Positions 24,184-33,082 of a stretch of 64,000 nucleotides of DNA are shown piece by piece. Every line of letters starts with the position of its first letter. The first letter of the stretch is position 1. The notes under the pieces are model-generated. The model saw only the letters and a program-made list of their open reading frames with translations. It was not told the origin of the DNA and made no database searches. The translations under genes and the position numbers were made by a program. The stretch is taken from positions 186,001 to 250,000 of the forward strand of contig JADGEX010000002.1 in the NCBI GenBank assembly GCA_016744135.1. Reading direction: 5' to 3'. The DNA is from Pseudodesulfovibrio sp. (GTDB taxonomy: Bacteria; Desulfobacterota; Desulfovibrionia; Desulfovibrionales; Desulfovibrionaceae).

Positions 24184-25173
24184 CTATTTTGTCAGGGCCG
24201 CTTTCAAGTATGCTTTACCGAGTTCTGTATCTGTATAGGCCTCGGCCAGATGCAGGTAGAGCAGCTTGAGATATTTGGCGTGGATGTGTCCGGCTTCCTT
24301 GAGTCGAGTCTGGACCGTTCCAATCGGGATGGAATCCAGAGCATCCATGAGCGTTTTGAATCGGTGCGTAGGGCGATGCTTGGCATTTATTTCATCCAGT
24401 CCGGCCTTGGCTATGGCCTTTCTACGTGCATCATTATCCAATAATTCACAGACCGTTTGAATGAGTTGATCCATGTCATCAGCCGGATAGGTCACGAGAT
24501 GCTTACCGTTTGTGAACAGGAGTGATTGTCCGTGTCCGACTTCCGGTGTGACCAGGCAGGATCCTGTGGCCAACGCCTCAAACACACGAAAATTCAGATC
24601 GCCATGTTCGGCGATGTTTAAGACGACCTTGGCGCGTGGAAAGAGTTCTCCAAATGTTCCTTGCCGGACTTCGAGATTGGGAAAGCGCGCCTTGAGTTCT
24701 TTGAGGAATTCATACCGAGCCGGTGTTGTCTCCTTGTTCACATTACCCGCAAACAGTAGGTCCCAGTCTTTTTTTGGCGGCTGAGTCGGTGGGTGTTCTT
24801 CTCGTATGGGATATGGCGGCAGCCAGAGAACCTGCTCGTCGGTCAGCCGTTGGCGGAAACGGGGCATGTGATCGCGCAGGCTGACTATAGTCAGATCGAA
24901 GGCCTGCGCATACATGGGATACCAGGAATGGATGTGGGAATCGATGGCATAAAAAGCCGTCGGACACGGAAACTTTTCGATGCCGAGCAGGGGCGGTGGT
25001 ACACTTCGATCTGCGTACAGTAGAATATCCGGTTCACCGTTGCAATGGTTGAGGATTGTGTCCCAAGTCATGGTCGTGGGATCAGTGATGGGGATGTTGA
25101 CGACATCCACACCCCGTTTTTCGGCATTATGGGGCCTGAAATAATATCCACCGACCCAGGCTATGCGCTTCAC
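24184..25173 (-). CDS. CgeB-like glycosyltransferase
   Basis: The 329-aa protein has a GT-B layout. An N-terminal half ('[20 protein letters not shown]', '[20 protein letters not shown]') resembles the family's acceptor domain. A C-terminal sugar-nucleotide domain follows ('[20 protein letters not shown]', '[29 protein letters not shown]', '[17 protein letters not shown]'). The EALATGS-type segment with its acidic residue marks glycosyltransferase family 1/CgeB-like proteins. Donor and acceptor are unknown. Its start overlaps the stop of the upstream kinase-methyltransferase gene by 4 nt, so the two are translationally coupled and probably act on the same molecule. Confidence 0.82.
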   Translation of the reverse strand: MKRIAWVGGYYFRPHNAEKRGVDVVNIPITDPTTMTWDTILNHCNGEPDILLYADRSVPPPLLGIEKFPCPTAFYAIDSHIHSWYPMYAQAFDLTIVSLRDHMPRFRQRLTDEQVLWLPPYPIREEHPPTQPPKKDWDLLFAGNVNKETTPARYEFLKELKARFPNLEVRQGTFGELFPRAKVVLNIAEHGDLNFRVFEALATGSCLVTPEVGHGQSLLFTNGKHLVTYPADDMDQLIQTVCELLDNDARRKAIAKAGLDEINAKHRPTHRFKTLMDALDSIPIGTVQTRLKEAGHIHAKYLKLLYLHLAEAYTDTELGKAYLKAALTK

Positions 25174-26384
25174 TTCCCACTCTCTTGGCGAACCATGTGC
25201 AATACTCTTCGCGGCCCGATACAGGACTGCTGTCGATGGGACGGTATATTCCGTTTCAGTTTGAATCCTTGACGGGTGCCTTCACCGATGATGATAGGTA
25301 ACTGCGATTCTCCCACTTCAAGAATGCATTCGTTACAGTGTCCGAACATGATCTTGGTGGTCAGCTCGAATTTTCCTGTCCGGTGCAAGACGTTCAAAGC
25401 GAGGATTATGTCGTATTTCTGGCTGAGTGGCGTGGTAATGTCGTAGACCATGAAATGGCAGTTCGATTTTTTAACCGAGGCCAGATAGTTGGACAGATCC
25501 ACAGCGCCTTGATCCATATCTACGCCAATGCCTACCGCGCCCTCTTCCTCGGCTTTGAATGTGTAATAGCCGTGCATGCAACCATAGTCGCACAGGCTCT
25601 TCCCGTTGAAGTCAACGTCAAGCTTGAGGATGTTTTGCCAAGCCAGTGGAGACAGGGTGAAACCGGGAACAAGGGTGCGTCCATTGTACTCGATTGTCTG
25701 GTAAAAAGGGTTGAAGGATTCGGCTTCGGCAACCGTTTTGAAAACTTCGTAATCTTCTTCGGGGATTCCGGGGTGGACAACATCCTGATTATCGATAGCC
25801 CATTGGGTGATGGCCTCGGAATCTTCTGTCTCGGAGAAAGAGGGGAGGACCGGCTCCAGCATGTCACAAAACACCTGTGTGGTATTTACGTTTGTATTAC
25901 CGCCCTTGATTGCCTGCTTGGCCTGTCGGATTTTGCGGAGGAGAAAATGCTCCATGCGGACTTCTCTGGATGGATTCAGATAGAAATTTTGAACAATGGT
26001 ATATGGCGAATATATATCGTGCAGAGCATCTATGAATCCTTGGTGGATATGCGGGTGGCTCATACGACAGCCTTCAAGAACAATGTTTTGATACCGATGT
26101 CTTCTCAGGAGTTGGGCAAAGTGGTCCTTGAAATCTTGATAAGTGCCGGGCTGGCGAACCGTTTCAATATCCCCTCCATATTTGTTGGCGACCAGCGGCG
26201 TGATGGCATCCAGTCGTAACAAAGCGTAGCCGTGATTTTCGGCAAGGAGTTTGGCCGCATAACTTTTCCCGCCAGCTGGTGGTCCGGCGATGACGACGAT
26301 CTTGGGGCTGAATTGGTAGTTCAATCCGTGGACAGCTTGATTGCTCTTGGTGGTATTCGAAGCAGGGCTATTTTGCTGTTTCAT
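25170..26384 (-). CDS. P-loop kinase fused to CmoB-like methyltransferase
   Basis: The 404-aa protein has two parts. Residues 28-200 form a P-loop NTPase of the zeta-toxin/nucleotide-kinase type: Walker A GPPAGGKS at 34-41, '[13 protein letters not shown]' and '[18 protein letters not shown]' as the Walker B-like strand. Residues about 222-370 resemble the tRNA-wobble carboxymethyltransferase CmoB: '[19 protein letters not shown]', '[20 protein letters not shown]', '[12 protein letters not shown]' (SAM motif I) and 'IGVDMD'. The gene overlaps a glycosyltransferase start by 4 nt. True CmoB lacks a kinase part. The pairing suggests a small-molecule or glycan modification pathway, not tRNA, but this is inference. 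Confidence 0.72.
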   Translation of the reverse strand: MKQQNSPASNTTKSNQAVHGLNYQFSPKIVVIAGPPAGGKSYAAKLLAENHGYALLRLDAITPLVANKYGGDIETVRQPGTYQDFKDHFAQLLRRHRYQNIVLEGCRMSHPHIHQGFIDALHDIYSPYTIVQNFYLNPSREVRMEHFLLRKIRQAKQAIKGGNTNVNTTQVFCDMLEPVLPSFSETEDSEAITQWAIDNQDVVHPGIPEEDYEVFKTVAEAESFNPFYQTIEYNGRTLVPGFTLSPLAWQNILKLDVDFNGKSLCDYGCMHGYYTFKAEEEGAVGIGVDMDQGAVDLSNYLASVKKSNCHFMVYDITTPLSQKYDIILALNVLHRTGKFELTTKIMFGHCNECILEVGESQLPIIIGEGTRQGFKLKRNIPSHRQQSCIGPRRVLHMVRQESGK

Positions 26385-26565
26385 TAAAATAATCCAATAT
26401 ATTCAAGTTTTTGCATTCAAAAGTTCGCCATAGTCTGTCATGAAAATGGCGAGAGCAGGGTATGATTTACCTATTTGAAGAAAGATTGCACGTAATATGC
26501 CATAGCCTCTCCCCCGTTTGTGGAGAGAGGTGTTTTGCGAAAGGTAAGGCGAAGCGAAGATGGGA

Positions 26566-27180
26566 TTATGTCAGGCCTAATTCATCCAAAGCGACATAGA
26601 GTTCTCGGCTAATCCAGGCGTCGGTGGCTGCATAATTGACTTGTTGCGGCGTGAGCTTTTCTTTGGCCCAGTTGGAACATTGCGCAGATTTTGAAATACG
26701 AAATCCCAGAAGGTTGGCTGCCATGTTGCGCAAGCCGTGCGTTTGCATTCTGGCTTTGGCGGACACATCGGACAGATCAATAAAACCACTTGGTTTGAAT
26801 TTGGCAAGGCGTTGCAGGCCAAGGATGTCGTCACGTACAGCAACACCTGTCTTGAGGATGTTCTTGTTAGCCAATAAGTTGCACAAATCTTCATCCATGG
26901 GGAGGATGTTGATTTGAAAAACATAGGCACAATCAGCTGTTGCCAGTTGAAGCAGAGAGGGTGGGCCTGGTTTTTTGCCTTTCTTGAACACGGGGCGTGT
27001 TTCAGTATCGAAACCAAGGAGATCATGTCTTGCCATTTCTTTCAGGGCTTGGGCACGTTGTTTTTCCGTGCGGACAACCTTGATTTCCCCTTCGTATCGA
27101 CGAAGGGGCATGGAGTTGATCTCATCCTTTGTAAAGGCGCGGAGGTATTCCTGCGATATGTCTGTGGCGTCCGTGGTCAT
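26566..27180 (-). CDS. DEDDy-type 3'-5' exonuclease (RNase D-like)
   Basis: The 204-aa cytosolic protein is a single DEDD exonuclease domain. Exo I is 'LLGFDTETRP' (Asp-x-Glu), Exo II lies around 'LKTGVAVRDDILGLQRL', and Exo III is 'NYAATDAWISREL' with the Tyr of the DEDDy class. It lacks the HRDC domain of full RNase D, so it matches the short RNase D-like or WRN-exonuclease-like proteins seen in many bacteria. The substrate (RNA or DNA 3' ends) is unknown. The gene is monocistronic. A small hairpin (CCTCTCC ... GGAGAGAGG, about 26507-26532) beyond its stop lacks a clear U-run. Confidence 0.88.
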   Translation of the reverse strand: MTTDATDISQEYLRAFTKDEINSMPLRRYEGEIKVVRTEKQRAQALKEMARHDLLGFDTETRPVFKKGKKPGPPSLLQLATADCAYVFQINILPMDEDLCNLLANKNILKTGVAVRDDILGLQRLAKFKPSGFIDLSDVSAKARMQTHGLRNMAANLLGFRISKSAQCSNWAKEKLTPQQVNYAATDAWISRELYVALDELGLT

Positions 27181-27283
27181 TGGTGCAGTGCTTTGCTGTT
27201 TGAAGTTGCGCGATGTTTGTACATTACAGCCCGTTCGTCAAGCCTTGGTTCCGCTGAATATGATTTTCAATAGGTGTTTGTCG

Positions 27284-27946
27284 TTAATCCGACACGATGC
27301 CGGAAGAGTGACATGGTGCCATGTTCCTGCGCCACCAGTATGCCCCGTTGCATCGTTCGGCGGTCAGGCCAATATCTCTGGGGCTGTTGTTGCGGCTGAT
27401 ATTTTCAATAAACTGTTTTTGTGTAGCGGCATCCAGCGCGTCAGCCACATTGTCAAGATTTGCAGTGCCCGCTTCCAAATCCTTGACCTGCAAAACCGCA
27501 GCATCGCTTATGATGCGCTGGGAGGAAAGGGATGTGACGAAAGTCTGTAATGTCTTGATCGTGTTTTTGGAGTCTCCAAGGCGGGCGTATGACAAGGCCG
27601 TATAGAGGGCTGGCTCCCACATGCGTTTGTCTCTGGTCAGTGTTACTTTCATGGTGTCCACGCATTCCTGATAGCGTTTTGCGTAGTAAAAGGAGATGCC
27701 GGCTTTGGCCAGAGTAGAAGGGAACCGAGCGGTCCTACTCGGTGGATCTGCTTTTAGGCCGTCACTGTATGCATCTGCCGATCTGACAAAATATCCGTCT
27801 GACTTGGCTGTCTGCTGAGTTGTATATGTACGCCATGCGCGTTCGAAGTTTTTGTCGCCATTTTGGATTGATCTCCAGGCTTGTGCCGGAGCAACGGTGG
27901 CGAGCAGCAGGATTGCTGTAAGGATGGTTATGGTGAATCTGTGCAT
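27284..27946 (-). CDS. exported TPR-like protein
   Basis: The start at 27946 has AAAGGAG; an earlier codon at 27967 would overlap the upstream gene. The 220-aa product has a signal peptide ending 'VAPAQAW' and about three helical repeats of TPR type ('NFERAWRTYTTQQ', 'PSTLAKAGISFYYAKRYQEC', 'WEPALYTALSYARLGDSKNT'). A Trp/Cys-containing tail 'GLTAERCNGAYWWRRNM' ends it. It would be a periplasmic scaffold. It follows the uncharacterised gene at 27964-28710 by 17 nt and is likely in the same operon. Confidence 0.7.
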   Translation of the reverse strand: MHRFTITILTAILLLATVAPAQAWRSIQNGDKNFERAWRTYTTQQTAKSDGYFVRSADAYSDGLKADPPSRTARFPSTLAKAGISFYYAKRYQECVDTMKVTLTRDKRMWEPALYTALSYARLGDSKNTIKTLQTFVTSLSSQRIISDAAVLQVKDLEAGTANLDNVADALDAATQKQFIENISRNNSPRDIGLTAERCNGAYWWRRNMAPCHSSGIVSD

Positions 27947-27963
27947 ATTGTACTCCTTTCTGA

Positions 27964-28710
27964 TCAAGGCATGTATGCCCTGGCTATGCGAAAAATGTCG
28001 TCGTAAGCATACTTGTTGCGGATTGCCAGAGCCATTTCCATGGCCATGTCCATTTTGCGTCCGGTTTCCACCAACACTCGGTCCCTGATACCTTTCATGT
28101 GGTAGGTCAGGAAGTCCGCTTCAAAGTTGTCGATGGCTAGTGATACGCCTTCGGAAAAAAAACGGGAACCTGTATGCGGTATGAATTGTTCCAAATTCTG
28201 TCGTCCTTCCCGGCGTGCGAACATGACGAAGAACAGGAGTTTGACCAGCAGTCTGTCTGCTTGGAGTTTGTGGTCCACGGATAATAGCGTGTCGAGATTG
28301 ACGCCTCGTGGTCGGATAGCGTCAAACATAGCGGTGGCCATGTCGAAAGCCCGATCCTCGGTCATGAGCGGATGGGCAAATTTGGAATCCATCCGTACCA
28401 GTGTTATGCGGGGGTTCTCGCCGGATGCGATGGCATATATGGCGAGACGCATGAGGTCAATTTTGGTACGATAATCATCGAGCTGGATTTCCCGTTTGGC
28501 TTGCGTCAGGCGACGGATCAATGGGATATCGAGATTGGAGAAAGCCGTTTCAAGTAGATGCAGAATGAACGGTTCAACAGTGTTGGCGATCTCTTCATCC
28601 AGAATGGCACGGCCTTTTTTGGCATCCATTATCTTTTTAATGGACAACCAATAGGCGGCCAACCCTTCGACGGGCATTTCTAGTATATCAAGTTCCTGAG
28701 GCTTTTCCAT
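27964..28710 (-). CDS. uncharacterised soluble helical protein
   Basis: No family is recognised for this 248-aa protein. It has no signal peptide and is predicted mostly helical, with 'VEPFILHLLETAFSNLDIPL', 'DLMRLAIYAIASGENPR', 'DRLLVKLLFFVMFARREGRQ' and 'AMEMALAIRNKYAYDDIFRI'. It is the first gene of a two-gene unit with the exported TPR-like protein and is divergent from lgt. The codon use and length suggest a real gene. Confidence 0.65.
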   Translation of the reverse strand: MEKPQELDILEMPVEGLAAYWLSIKKIMDAKKGRAILDEEIANTVEPFILHLLETAFSNLDIPLIRRLTQAKREIQLDDYRTKIDLMRLAIYAIASGENPRITLVRMDSKFAHPLMTEDRAFDMATAMFDAIRPRGVNLDTLLSVDHKLQADRLLVKLLFFVMFARREGRQNLEQFIPHTGSRFFSEGVSLAIDNFEADFLTYHMKGIRDRVLVETGRKMDMAMEMALAIRNKYAYDDIFRIARAYMP

Positions 28711-28829
28711 GGTGGTGCGCTTTTGGGTTGACGGGGCAATAAAAAAAGAGACACCCTGTCGATTACACGCGAGTGTACCTGAATTTCAGAAGAAAACAAA
28801 GAGACATACCGCATACGGAGAGCACTTTT

Positions 28830-29612
28830 ATGTTGGAATACCCACAATTCGACTCGGTCATGGTGTCCATCGGGCCGCTTGAGCTTCGCTGGTACGGCAT
28901 GATGTACATCTTCGGCATTGTGTCCGGCTGGCTGCTTGGTCGGTATAGGGCGACCAAGCCGTGGAACAAGATGACACCCAAACTCATGGATGATTTCATC
29001 ACCTGGGCGATTCTCGGTGTCGTGCTCGGTGGTCGTATCGGGTATGTTCTGTTTTACAATGCGAGTTTTTATTTTTCCAATCCGCTTAAGATATTCGCGG
29101 TATGGGAAGGCGGTATGTCTTTTCATGGCGGCATGCTTGGTGTGCTGGTGGCCATTTGGCTGTTTGGTCGGGCCAACAACATGACGTTTATGGAACTGGG
29201 CGATTTTGTGTCCCCATTAGTTCCTCCCGGACTTTTCTTTGGTCGTATTGGCAATTTTATCAATGCTGAATTGTGGGGCCGCTATACAGATTTGCCTTGG
29301 GCCATGCCTTTCCCCGGCGCGGGAGGACTGCCCCGTCATCCTTCTCAGCTTTATGAAGCAGCTCTCGAAGGACTCGTCCTTTTTGCTGTGGTCTGGTGGT
29401 ATTCTTCCAAGCCGCGTCCCAAGGGATGCGTTGGTGCGTTGTTTCTGCTCGGTTACGGGTGTTTCCGTTTTCTTGTGGAATTTGCCCGCGAGCCGGATAG
29501 ACATCTCGGTTTTATCGCTTTGAACTGGCTGTCCATGGGGCAATTGTTGTGCATGCCAATGATCCTTTTCGGTATTGGCTGGATATGGTGGTCCTATCGG
29601 AATGATGTGTAA
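28830..29612 (+). CDS. lgt: prolipoprotein diacylglyceryl transferase
   Basis: The start at 28830 has GGAG nine bases upstream. The 260-aa inner-membrane enzyme moves diacylglycerol from phosphatidylglycerol to the lipobox cysteine, the first step of lipoprotein maturation. It has about seven membrane segments and the Lgt signature 'GRIGNFINAELWGR', with conserved 'LRWYGMMYIFGI', 'GGRIGYVLFYN', 'EGGMSFHGGMLG' and 'RHPSQLYEA'. It would act on the many lipoproteins coded in this window. It is monocistronic. Confidence 0.97.
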   Translation: MLEYPQFDSVMVSIGPLELRWYGMMYIFGIVSGWLLGRYRATKPWNKMTPKLMDDFITWAILGVVLGGRIGYVLFYNASFYFSNPLKIFAVWEGGMSFHGGMLGVLVAIWLFGRANNMTFMELGDFVSPLVPPGLFFGRIGNFINAELWGRYTDLPWAMPFPGAGGLPRHPSQLYEAALEGLVLFAVVWWYSSKPRPKGCVGALFLLGYGCFRFLVEFAREPDRHLGFIALNWLSMGQLLCMPMILFGIGWIWWSYRNDV

Positions 29613-29776
29613 CTCGGTTTGCGATAGCGGCGCATCTTCATGGTTGGGGAAGTTGCGCTTGTCCTCGTTGTACTGGAGTACGGCTGTGGGAAACGCGAAC
29701 TTTTTCGTCGAGGACCTGCATCACTCTCACAAACTTCACGACAAGTTTCTATGATGCCGTTAGCGGGCGGTCTCTT

Positions 29777-30553
29777 TTAGAACTTTGGGATTTCAATTTC
29801 GAATAATTTGTTCCAATGCTTGCCCGTGACATACAACCGACCAGTCTGCGCGTTGAGAGCAATGCCGTTGGCGACACCGCTGTCTTCTGACAGTCGTTGT
29901 CGCAGGGGGGACAGATCAATACGCCCTTGAACCAGACCTGATTCCGGGTCGATGATTACCATGATATCGGATTTCCAGATGTTGGCGTAGAGCAGACCAT
30001 TTACGTACTCAAGCTCATTGAGAAATCGGACCGGTGTGTTGTTGTCAGTAACAGTGACTGTCTTTATCTGGGCGAAGTCTTCAGGGGCGTGAAAGTGCAG
30101 TGAGGCTGTGCCGGACGAGAGGATGAAATCTGTCCCATCAAAGGCTAGTCCCCATCCTTCGGTTTTTTCGGATTTTTTGCGATAGGCGAAGGATGTACGT
30201 TTTTTCATGTCATCCAAACCATAGATGAAACCAGTGCCGGAGCGCCATGTGAGCAAACGAAAAGTGTCTCCGCATGGAGCCATGCCTTCGGCAAAGTATC
30301 TATTTTTTAGCGGAACAGTTTGCAGGTGGCGGCCTGTTTTCAGATCAACTTTTGCCAGAAAAGAACGTCCATAGCCTCCAGATGATTCGTAGAGTGTTCC
30401 TTCATGGAAAAAAAGACCTTGCGTCGACGTCGCCGGATTATGTGGAAATTCCGTAATAAGAGTGCAGGCGTGAGCCTCTGTTTCGGCATAGGTTGTATGT
30501 GGGCAAATCAGAAAAGACAGAATAATCAGGAGTATGAAGGTCGATCGGCGCAT
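29777..30553 (-). CDS. glutaminyl-peptide cyclotransferase (exported)
   Basis: The start at 30553 follows AAGGA; the frame extends further upstream without a signal peptide. The 258-aa product has a signal peptide ('RRSTFILLIILSFLICPHTTYA') and a five-bladed propeller of the glutamine cyclotransferase family. Elements are 'TQGLFFHEGTLYESSGGYGR', 'LTWRSGTGFIYGLDDM', 'TEGWGLAFDGTDFILSSGTA', 'RFLNELEYVNGLLYANIWKS' and 'NGIALNAQTGRLYVTGKHWN'. Such enzymes form N-terminal pyroglutamate on exported proteins. It lies alone, convergent with lgt. Confidence 0.9.
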   Translation of the reverse strand: MRRSTFILLIILSFLICPHTTYAETEAHACTLITEFPHNPATSTQGLFFHEGTLYESSGGYGRSFLAKVDLKTGRHLQTVPLKNRYFAEGMAPCGDTFRLLTWRSGTGFIYGLDDMKKRTSFAYRKKSEKTEGWGLAFDGTDFILSSGTASLHFHAPEDFAQIKTVTVTDNNTPVRFLNELEYVNGLLYANIWKSDIMVIIDPESGLVQGRIDLSPLRQRLSEDSGVANGIALNAQTGRLYVTGKHWNKLFEIEIPKF

Positions 30554-30686
30554 TGAGTGGATATCCTTACGAATGGCAGGTCGGAAAGAAACATCAGAGG
30601 ATGTGTCTTTCCGACCTGGGGGAAAGGAGGCAGGAAGTCGGGTCTCGTAGTGGGAGGGTGGACCCGGAAGGCTGCTTCCTAACGTG

Positions 30687-31313
30687 CTATTGTTTGACGG
30701 CATTGATGCCGCCGAGTGCAAATTTAACGACGTGGTCAACAAATGCGTCAATGTTTTCATCCATGCTTGGCCGGTTCGGCGTCAACCGTTCCAGAATGGG
30801 CTGGATGAGCAATTGGTCGAGTATCAAGGCCCAGACGTTGGCACTGCAAAAAGCCATGGTCATTTCAGGAGTGTCAGGTCCCATGATGTCTTTCATGATT
30901 TGGCGCAGTTCGTTGGCGCGAGCCTGCACCTGTCGGCGGACAATGAAGTCGAGATGTTTGCTCGGTTTGGCCATTTCTCGCAGAAAGATCGACCATCTAT
31001 GCGAGGTCATGCCATTGCCCATTCGATAGATTTCTGCGATCAGACCGCGAACGAATTCATGGAGTCTTTCTTCTGGTTGCAGGGCATCACTGCCAACTTT
31101 TTGCCAATCTTCCCCTTTGGGGAAAATTTCTTCCAGTACGGTGGCATACAGGCCGTTTTTGCTGCCGTAGTGATAATTGACTGCGGCGACATTGGCTTTG
31201 GCACGACCACATATGTCTCGTACGGTTGCCGAGTCGAAACCCTTGTCTGCAAAAACTTCAATAGCTGCGGACAAAAGTGCTGCCTTGGTGTTGACGTCTT
31301 GTGGTTCGTTCAT
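30687..31313 (-). CDS. TetR-family transcriptional regulator
   Basis: The start at 31313 gives 208 aa. The N-terminal HTH is 'KAALLSAAIEVFADKGFDSA' with 'TVRDICGRAKANVAAVNYHYGSKNGLY'. The C-terminal half ('LREMAKPSKHLDFIVRRQ', 'NVWALILDQLLIQPILERL') is like the CerR/DUF1956 group. It is divergent from ispH. A near-perfect 18-bp palindrome at 31353-31370 lies 39 nt before its start and is the best operator candidate. The ligand and targets beyond itself and perhaps ispH are unknown. A weak ribosome site leaves the start slightly unsure. Confidence 0.88.
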   Translation of the reverse strand: MNEPQDVNTKAALLSAAIEVFADKGFDSATVRDICGRAKANVAAVNYHYGSKNGLYATVLEEIFPKGEDWQKVGSDALQPEERLHEFVRGLIAEIYRMGNGMTSHRWSIFLREMAKPSKHLDFIVRRQVQARANELRQIMKDIMGPDTPEMTMAFCSANVWALILDQLLIQPILERLTPNRPSMDENIDAFVDHVVKFALGGINAVKQ

Positions 31314-31352
31314 ATCTTTATTATCTGTTTGGCGTATTTGATTTTGGATTGC

Positions 31353-31370
31353 TTGAAACAGTTGTTTTAA
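31353..31370. promoter_or_regulatory. candidate TetR operator
   Basis: TTGAAACAGTTGTTTTAA has the symmetry TTnAAACA-nn-TGTTTnAA. It lies between the divergent TetR gene and ispH. Confidence 0.55.
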
Positions 31371-31459
31371 TTTCCATAGCAAATACAGGGTTTAAGTCAA
31401 GCGTATTTTGTCGACGATATTTTGTCGGATGTTGCATAGTGTGAGGCAAGGAGAAGATT

Positions 31460-32308
31460 GTGGACGTTGTTTTGGCTGAAACAGCCGGGTTTTGTATGGG
31501 AGTCGATCTCGCGCTGACGCGGTTGGATGAATTGATCGCCAATGCGAATGGGAGGCCAATTTATATTTTGGGGCCTATTATTCATAATCCGCAGGTGCTC
31601 AAGCAGTACGCCGAAAAGGGCGTAGTCATGGTGGATACCCCCGAGGAAGTACCGAGTGGCGCATATGTTGTTATTCGTGCCCATGGCATTACCCGGCAAG
31701 TCGAGGAAGGACTCAAGTCTCGCGATGTACATATCAAGGACGCCACATGTCCTCGGGTTAAAAAAGCGCAATTGCTTATAGCGCGTCATACCGACAAGGA
31801 TTCAGTTCTGTTGTTGTATGGTGAAGCGGACCATGCAGAAGTCGCTGGCTTGGTTAGTTATGCAGGCAATGGATCTTTCGTATTTGGCACTCCTGAAGAG
31901 CTTGAACAGTATGAGCTGGCTAAAGATAAAAGATATGTTTTGGCCGCACAGACCACACAGGATCGTGTTTTATTTGACAAGATTTCCGAACGGTTATCTT
32001 CGGATGAAGATGTTGAAGTGACCGTGCTCAGTACTATTTGTGACGCTACCAAGCTCAGGCAGGCCGAAGCAAAAAAGCTCGCCTCTGAAGTTGATTTCAT
32101 GGTTGTCGTCGGAGGATATAACAGCGGCAATACCCGCCGATTGGCTCAGGTTGTTTCCGATGCGGGGACGCCGTGTAAGCATATCGAAATATTGAGCGAA
32201 CTGCCGTTGAAGGATTTGGTCGGCTATTCTCGGATAGGGGTTACCGCTGGAGCATCCACTCCGCGAGTCCTCATTGATGAGGTGCTTGATGGCCTGGGTT
32301 CTTTGTAA
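31460..32308 (+). CDS. ispH: 4-hydroxy-3-methylbut-2-enyl diphosphate reductase
   Basis: Translation begins at a GTG (31460) with AAGGAG seven bases upstream. The 282-aa enzyme does the last step of the MEP isoprenoid pathway with a 4Fe-4S cluster. Cluster cysteines are visible: Cys12 in 'ETAGFCMGVDLAL', one in 'IKDATCPRVKKAQ' and one in 'VLSTICDATKLRQ'. The substrate motifs 'GPIIHNPQVL', 'VIRAHGIT', 'GGYNSGNTRRL' and 'GVTAGASTP' are present. No other isoprenoid gene is near. Confidence 0.96.
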   Translation: MDVVLAETAGFCMGVDLALTRLDELIANANGRPIYILGPIIHNPQVLKQYAEKGVVMVDTPEEVPSGAYVVIRAHGITRQVEEGLKSRDVHIKDATCPRVKKAQLLIARHTDKDSVLLLYGEADHAEVAGLVSYAGNGSFVFGTPEELEQYELAKDKRYVLAAQTTQDRVLFDKISERLSSDEDVEVTVLSTICDATKLRQAEAKKLASEVDFMVVVGGYNSGNTRRLAQVVSDAGTPCKHIEILSELPLKDLVGYSRIGVTAGASTPRVLIDEVLDGLGSL

Positions 32309-32344
32309 TCGAGTTGAGTAATTTTGTCCTTGATGAGCAAAAAG

Positions 32345-32400
32345 CAGGGACCAGGCGGTCCCGGATGGAAAGAGCTTTCCGGAAGCTGACCCTGGTCCCA
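32345..32400. other. nested hairpin after ispH
   Basis: GGGACCAGG and CCTGGTCCC form the outer stem around an inner CCGG-AT-GGAAAG-AG-CTTTCC structure. No U-run follows, so it may stabilise or process the ispH mRNA rather than terminate it. The remaining sequence to 32600 shows nothing supported. Confidence 0.5.
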
Positions 32401-32602
32401 TGCCCTATGCCACGCCACATCAAGCCGTCCTTTTTTGTCGACCAGGGCAGTGGAGGGCGTTGGTCGACGGACCGCACTGGTCGCGGTCATGAGGATGCGG
32501 CGGTGGCGGCTCCGATGAGAAAAAATTGTCATGCGGTGGAATTCCTTCGCATGCTGTAGATATACGCCTTTCCTCTCGTGCTGGTATTATTTTTATGTCC
32601 TT

Positions 32603-32688
32603 GAAAAGGGACGGTGCCTGACCGGGGGTAAAAGGAAATGGCTTGTGGTCGAGGGCTGCAAGGCATACCGTCGCGACGAGAACATTCT
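32603..32688 (+). promoter_or_regulatory. molybdenum/tungsten-cofactor (Moco) riboswitch, predicted
   Basis: The leader of moaE-moaA contains GACGGTGCCT paired with AGGCATACCGTC (one bulge), inside it GACC/GGTC, the stretch TAAAAGGAAATGGC, then GAGGGCTGCAAGGCA and CGACGAGAA. This order resembles the Moco RNA motif known upstream of Mo-cofactor genes. It ends 23 nt before the moaE ATG and could hide or free the ribosome site AAAAAAGGAG. The assignment is from memory of the motif and the gene context. Confidence 0.72.
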
Positions 32689-32710
32689 ATGATCAAAAAA
32701 GGAGCATGCC

Positions 32711-33073
32711 ATGGACATCAACAAGGCGCTTGAAGACCTGAAAAAAGAACCCGGTTTTGCCGACAACGTGGGAATGGTACTTGTTCATAATGGTATCGTG
32801 CGCGGCTGGTCTCGTAAGGATCGGAGCGAAGTTACAGCCATTGAAGTGACACCTGATCTGGAAAAGATCGAGGAAATTCGCAAAGAGATCGAAGCCTATG
32901 AAGGCATTTTCAGAGCCAAGGCATTCGCTTTGTCGGGACGTATGCAGCCCGGCGACGATGTGCTGTTTTTGATCGTGGCCGGTGATATTCGTGAAAATGT
33001 GAAAGCAGCCCTCGCTGACTTCCTTGATAGGGTCAAGGCAGAGGCTGTTACCAAGAAAGAGATTTTTGCCTGA
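32711..33073 (+). CDS. moaE: MoaE-like molybdopterin synthase subunit, short and divergent
   Basis: The ATG follows AAAAAAGGAG. The 120-aa protein aligns by eye with the catalytic subunit of molybdopterin synthase: 'NGIVRGWSRKD' for the N-terminal strand, 'IEAYEGIFRAKAFALSGRM' then 'PGDDVLFLIVAGDIRENVKA' and the C-terminal 'VKAEAVTKKEIF'. It is shorter than the usual 140-150 aa. The HR pair common before the C-terminal helix is replaced by 'IR', while the final Lys pair is kept. Activity as MoaE is therefore probable but not certain. It heads an operon with moaA behind a predicted Moco riboswitch. No moaD is adjacent. Confidence 0.78.
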   Translation: MDINKALEDLKKEPGFADNVGMVLVHNGIVRGWSRKDRSEVTAIEVTPDLEKIEEIRKEIEAYEGIFRAKAFALSGRMQPGDDVLFLIVAGDIRENVKAALADFLDRVKAEAVTKKEIFA

Positions 33074-33082
33074 GGAAATTCC

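Noticed and set aside
32314-32559. 81-codon frame between ispH and moaE
   Set aside because: It spans the nested hairpin, lacks a ribosome site and is not family-like.
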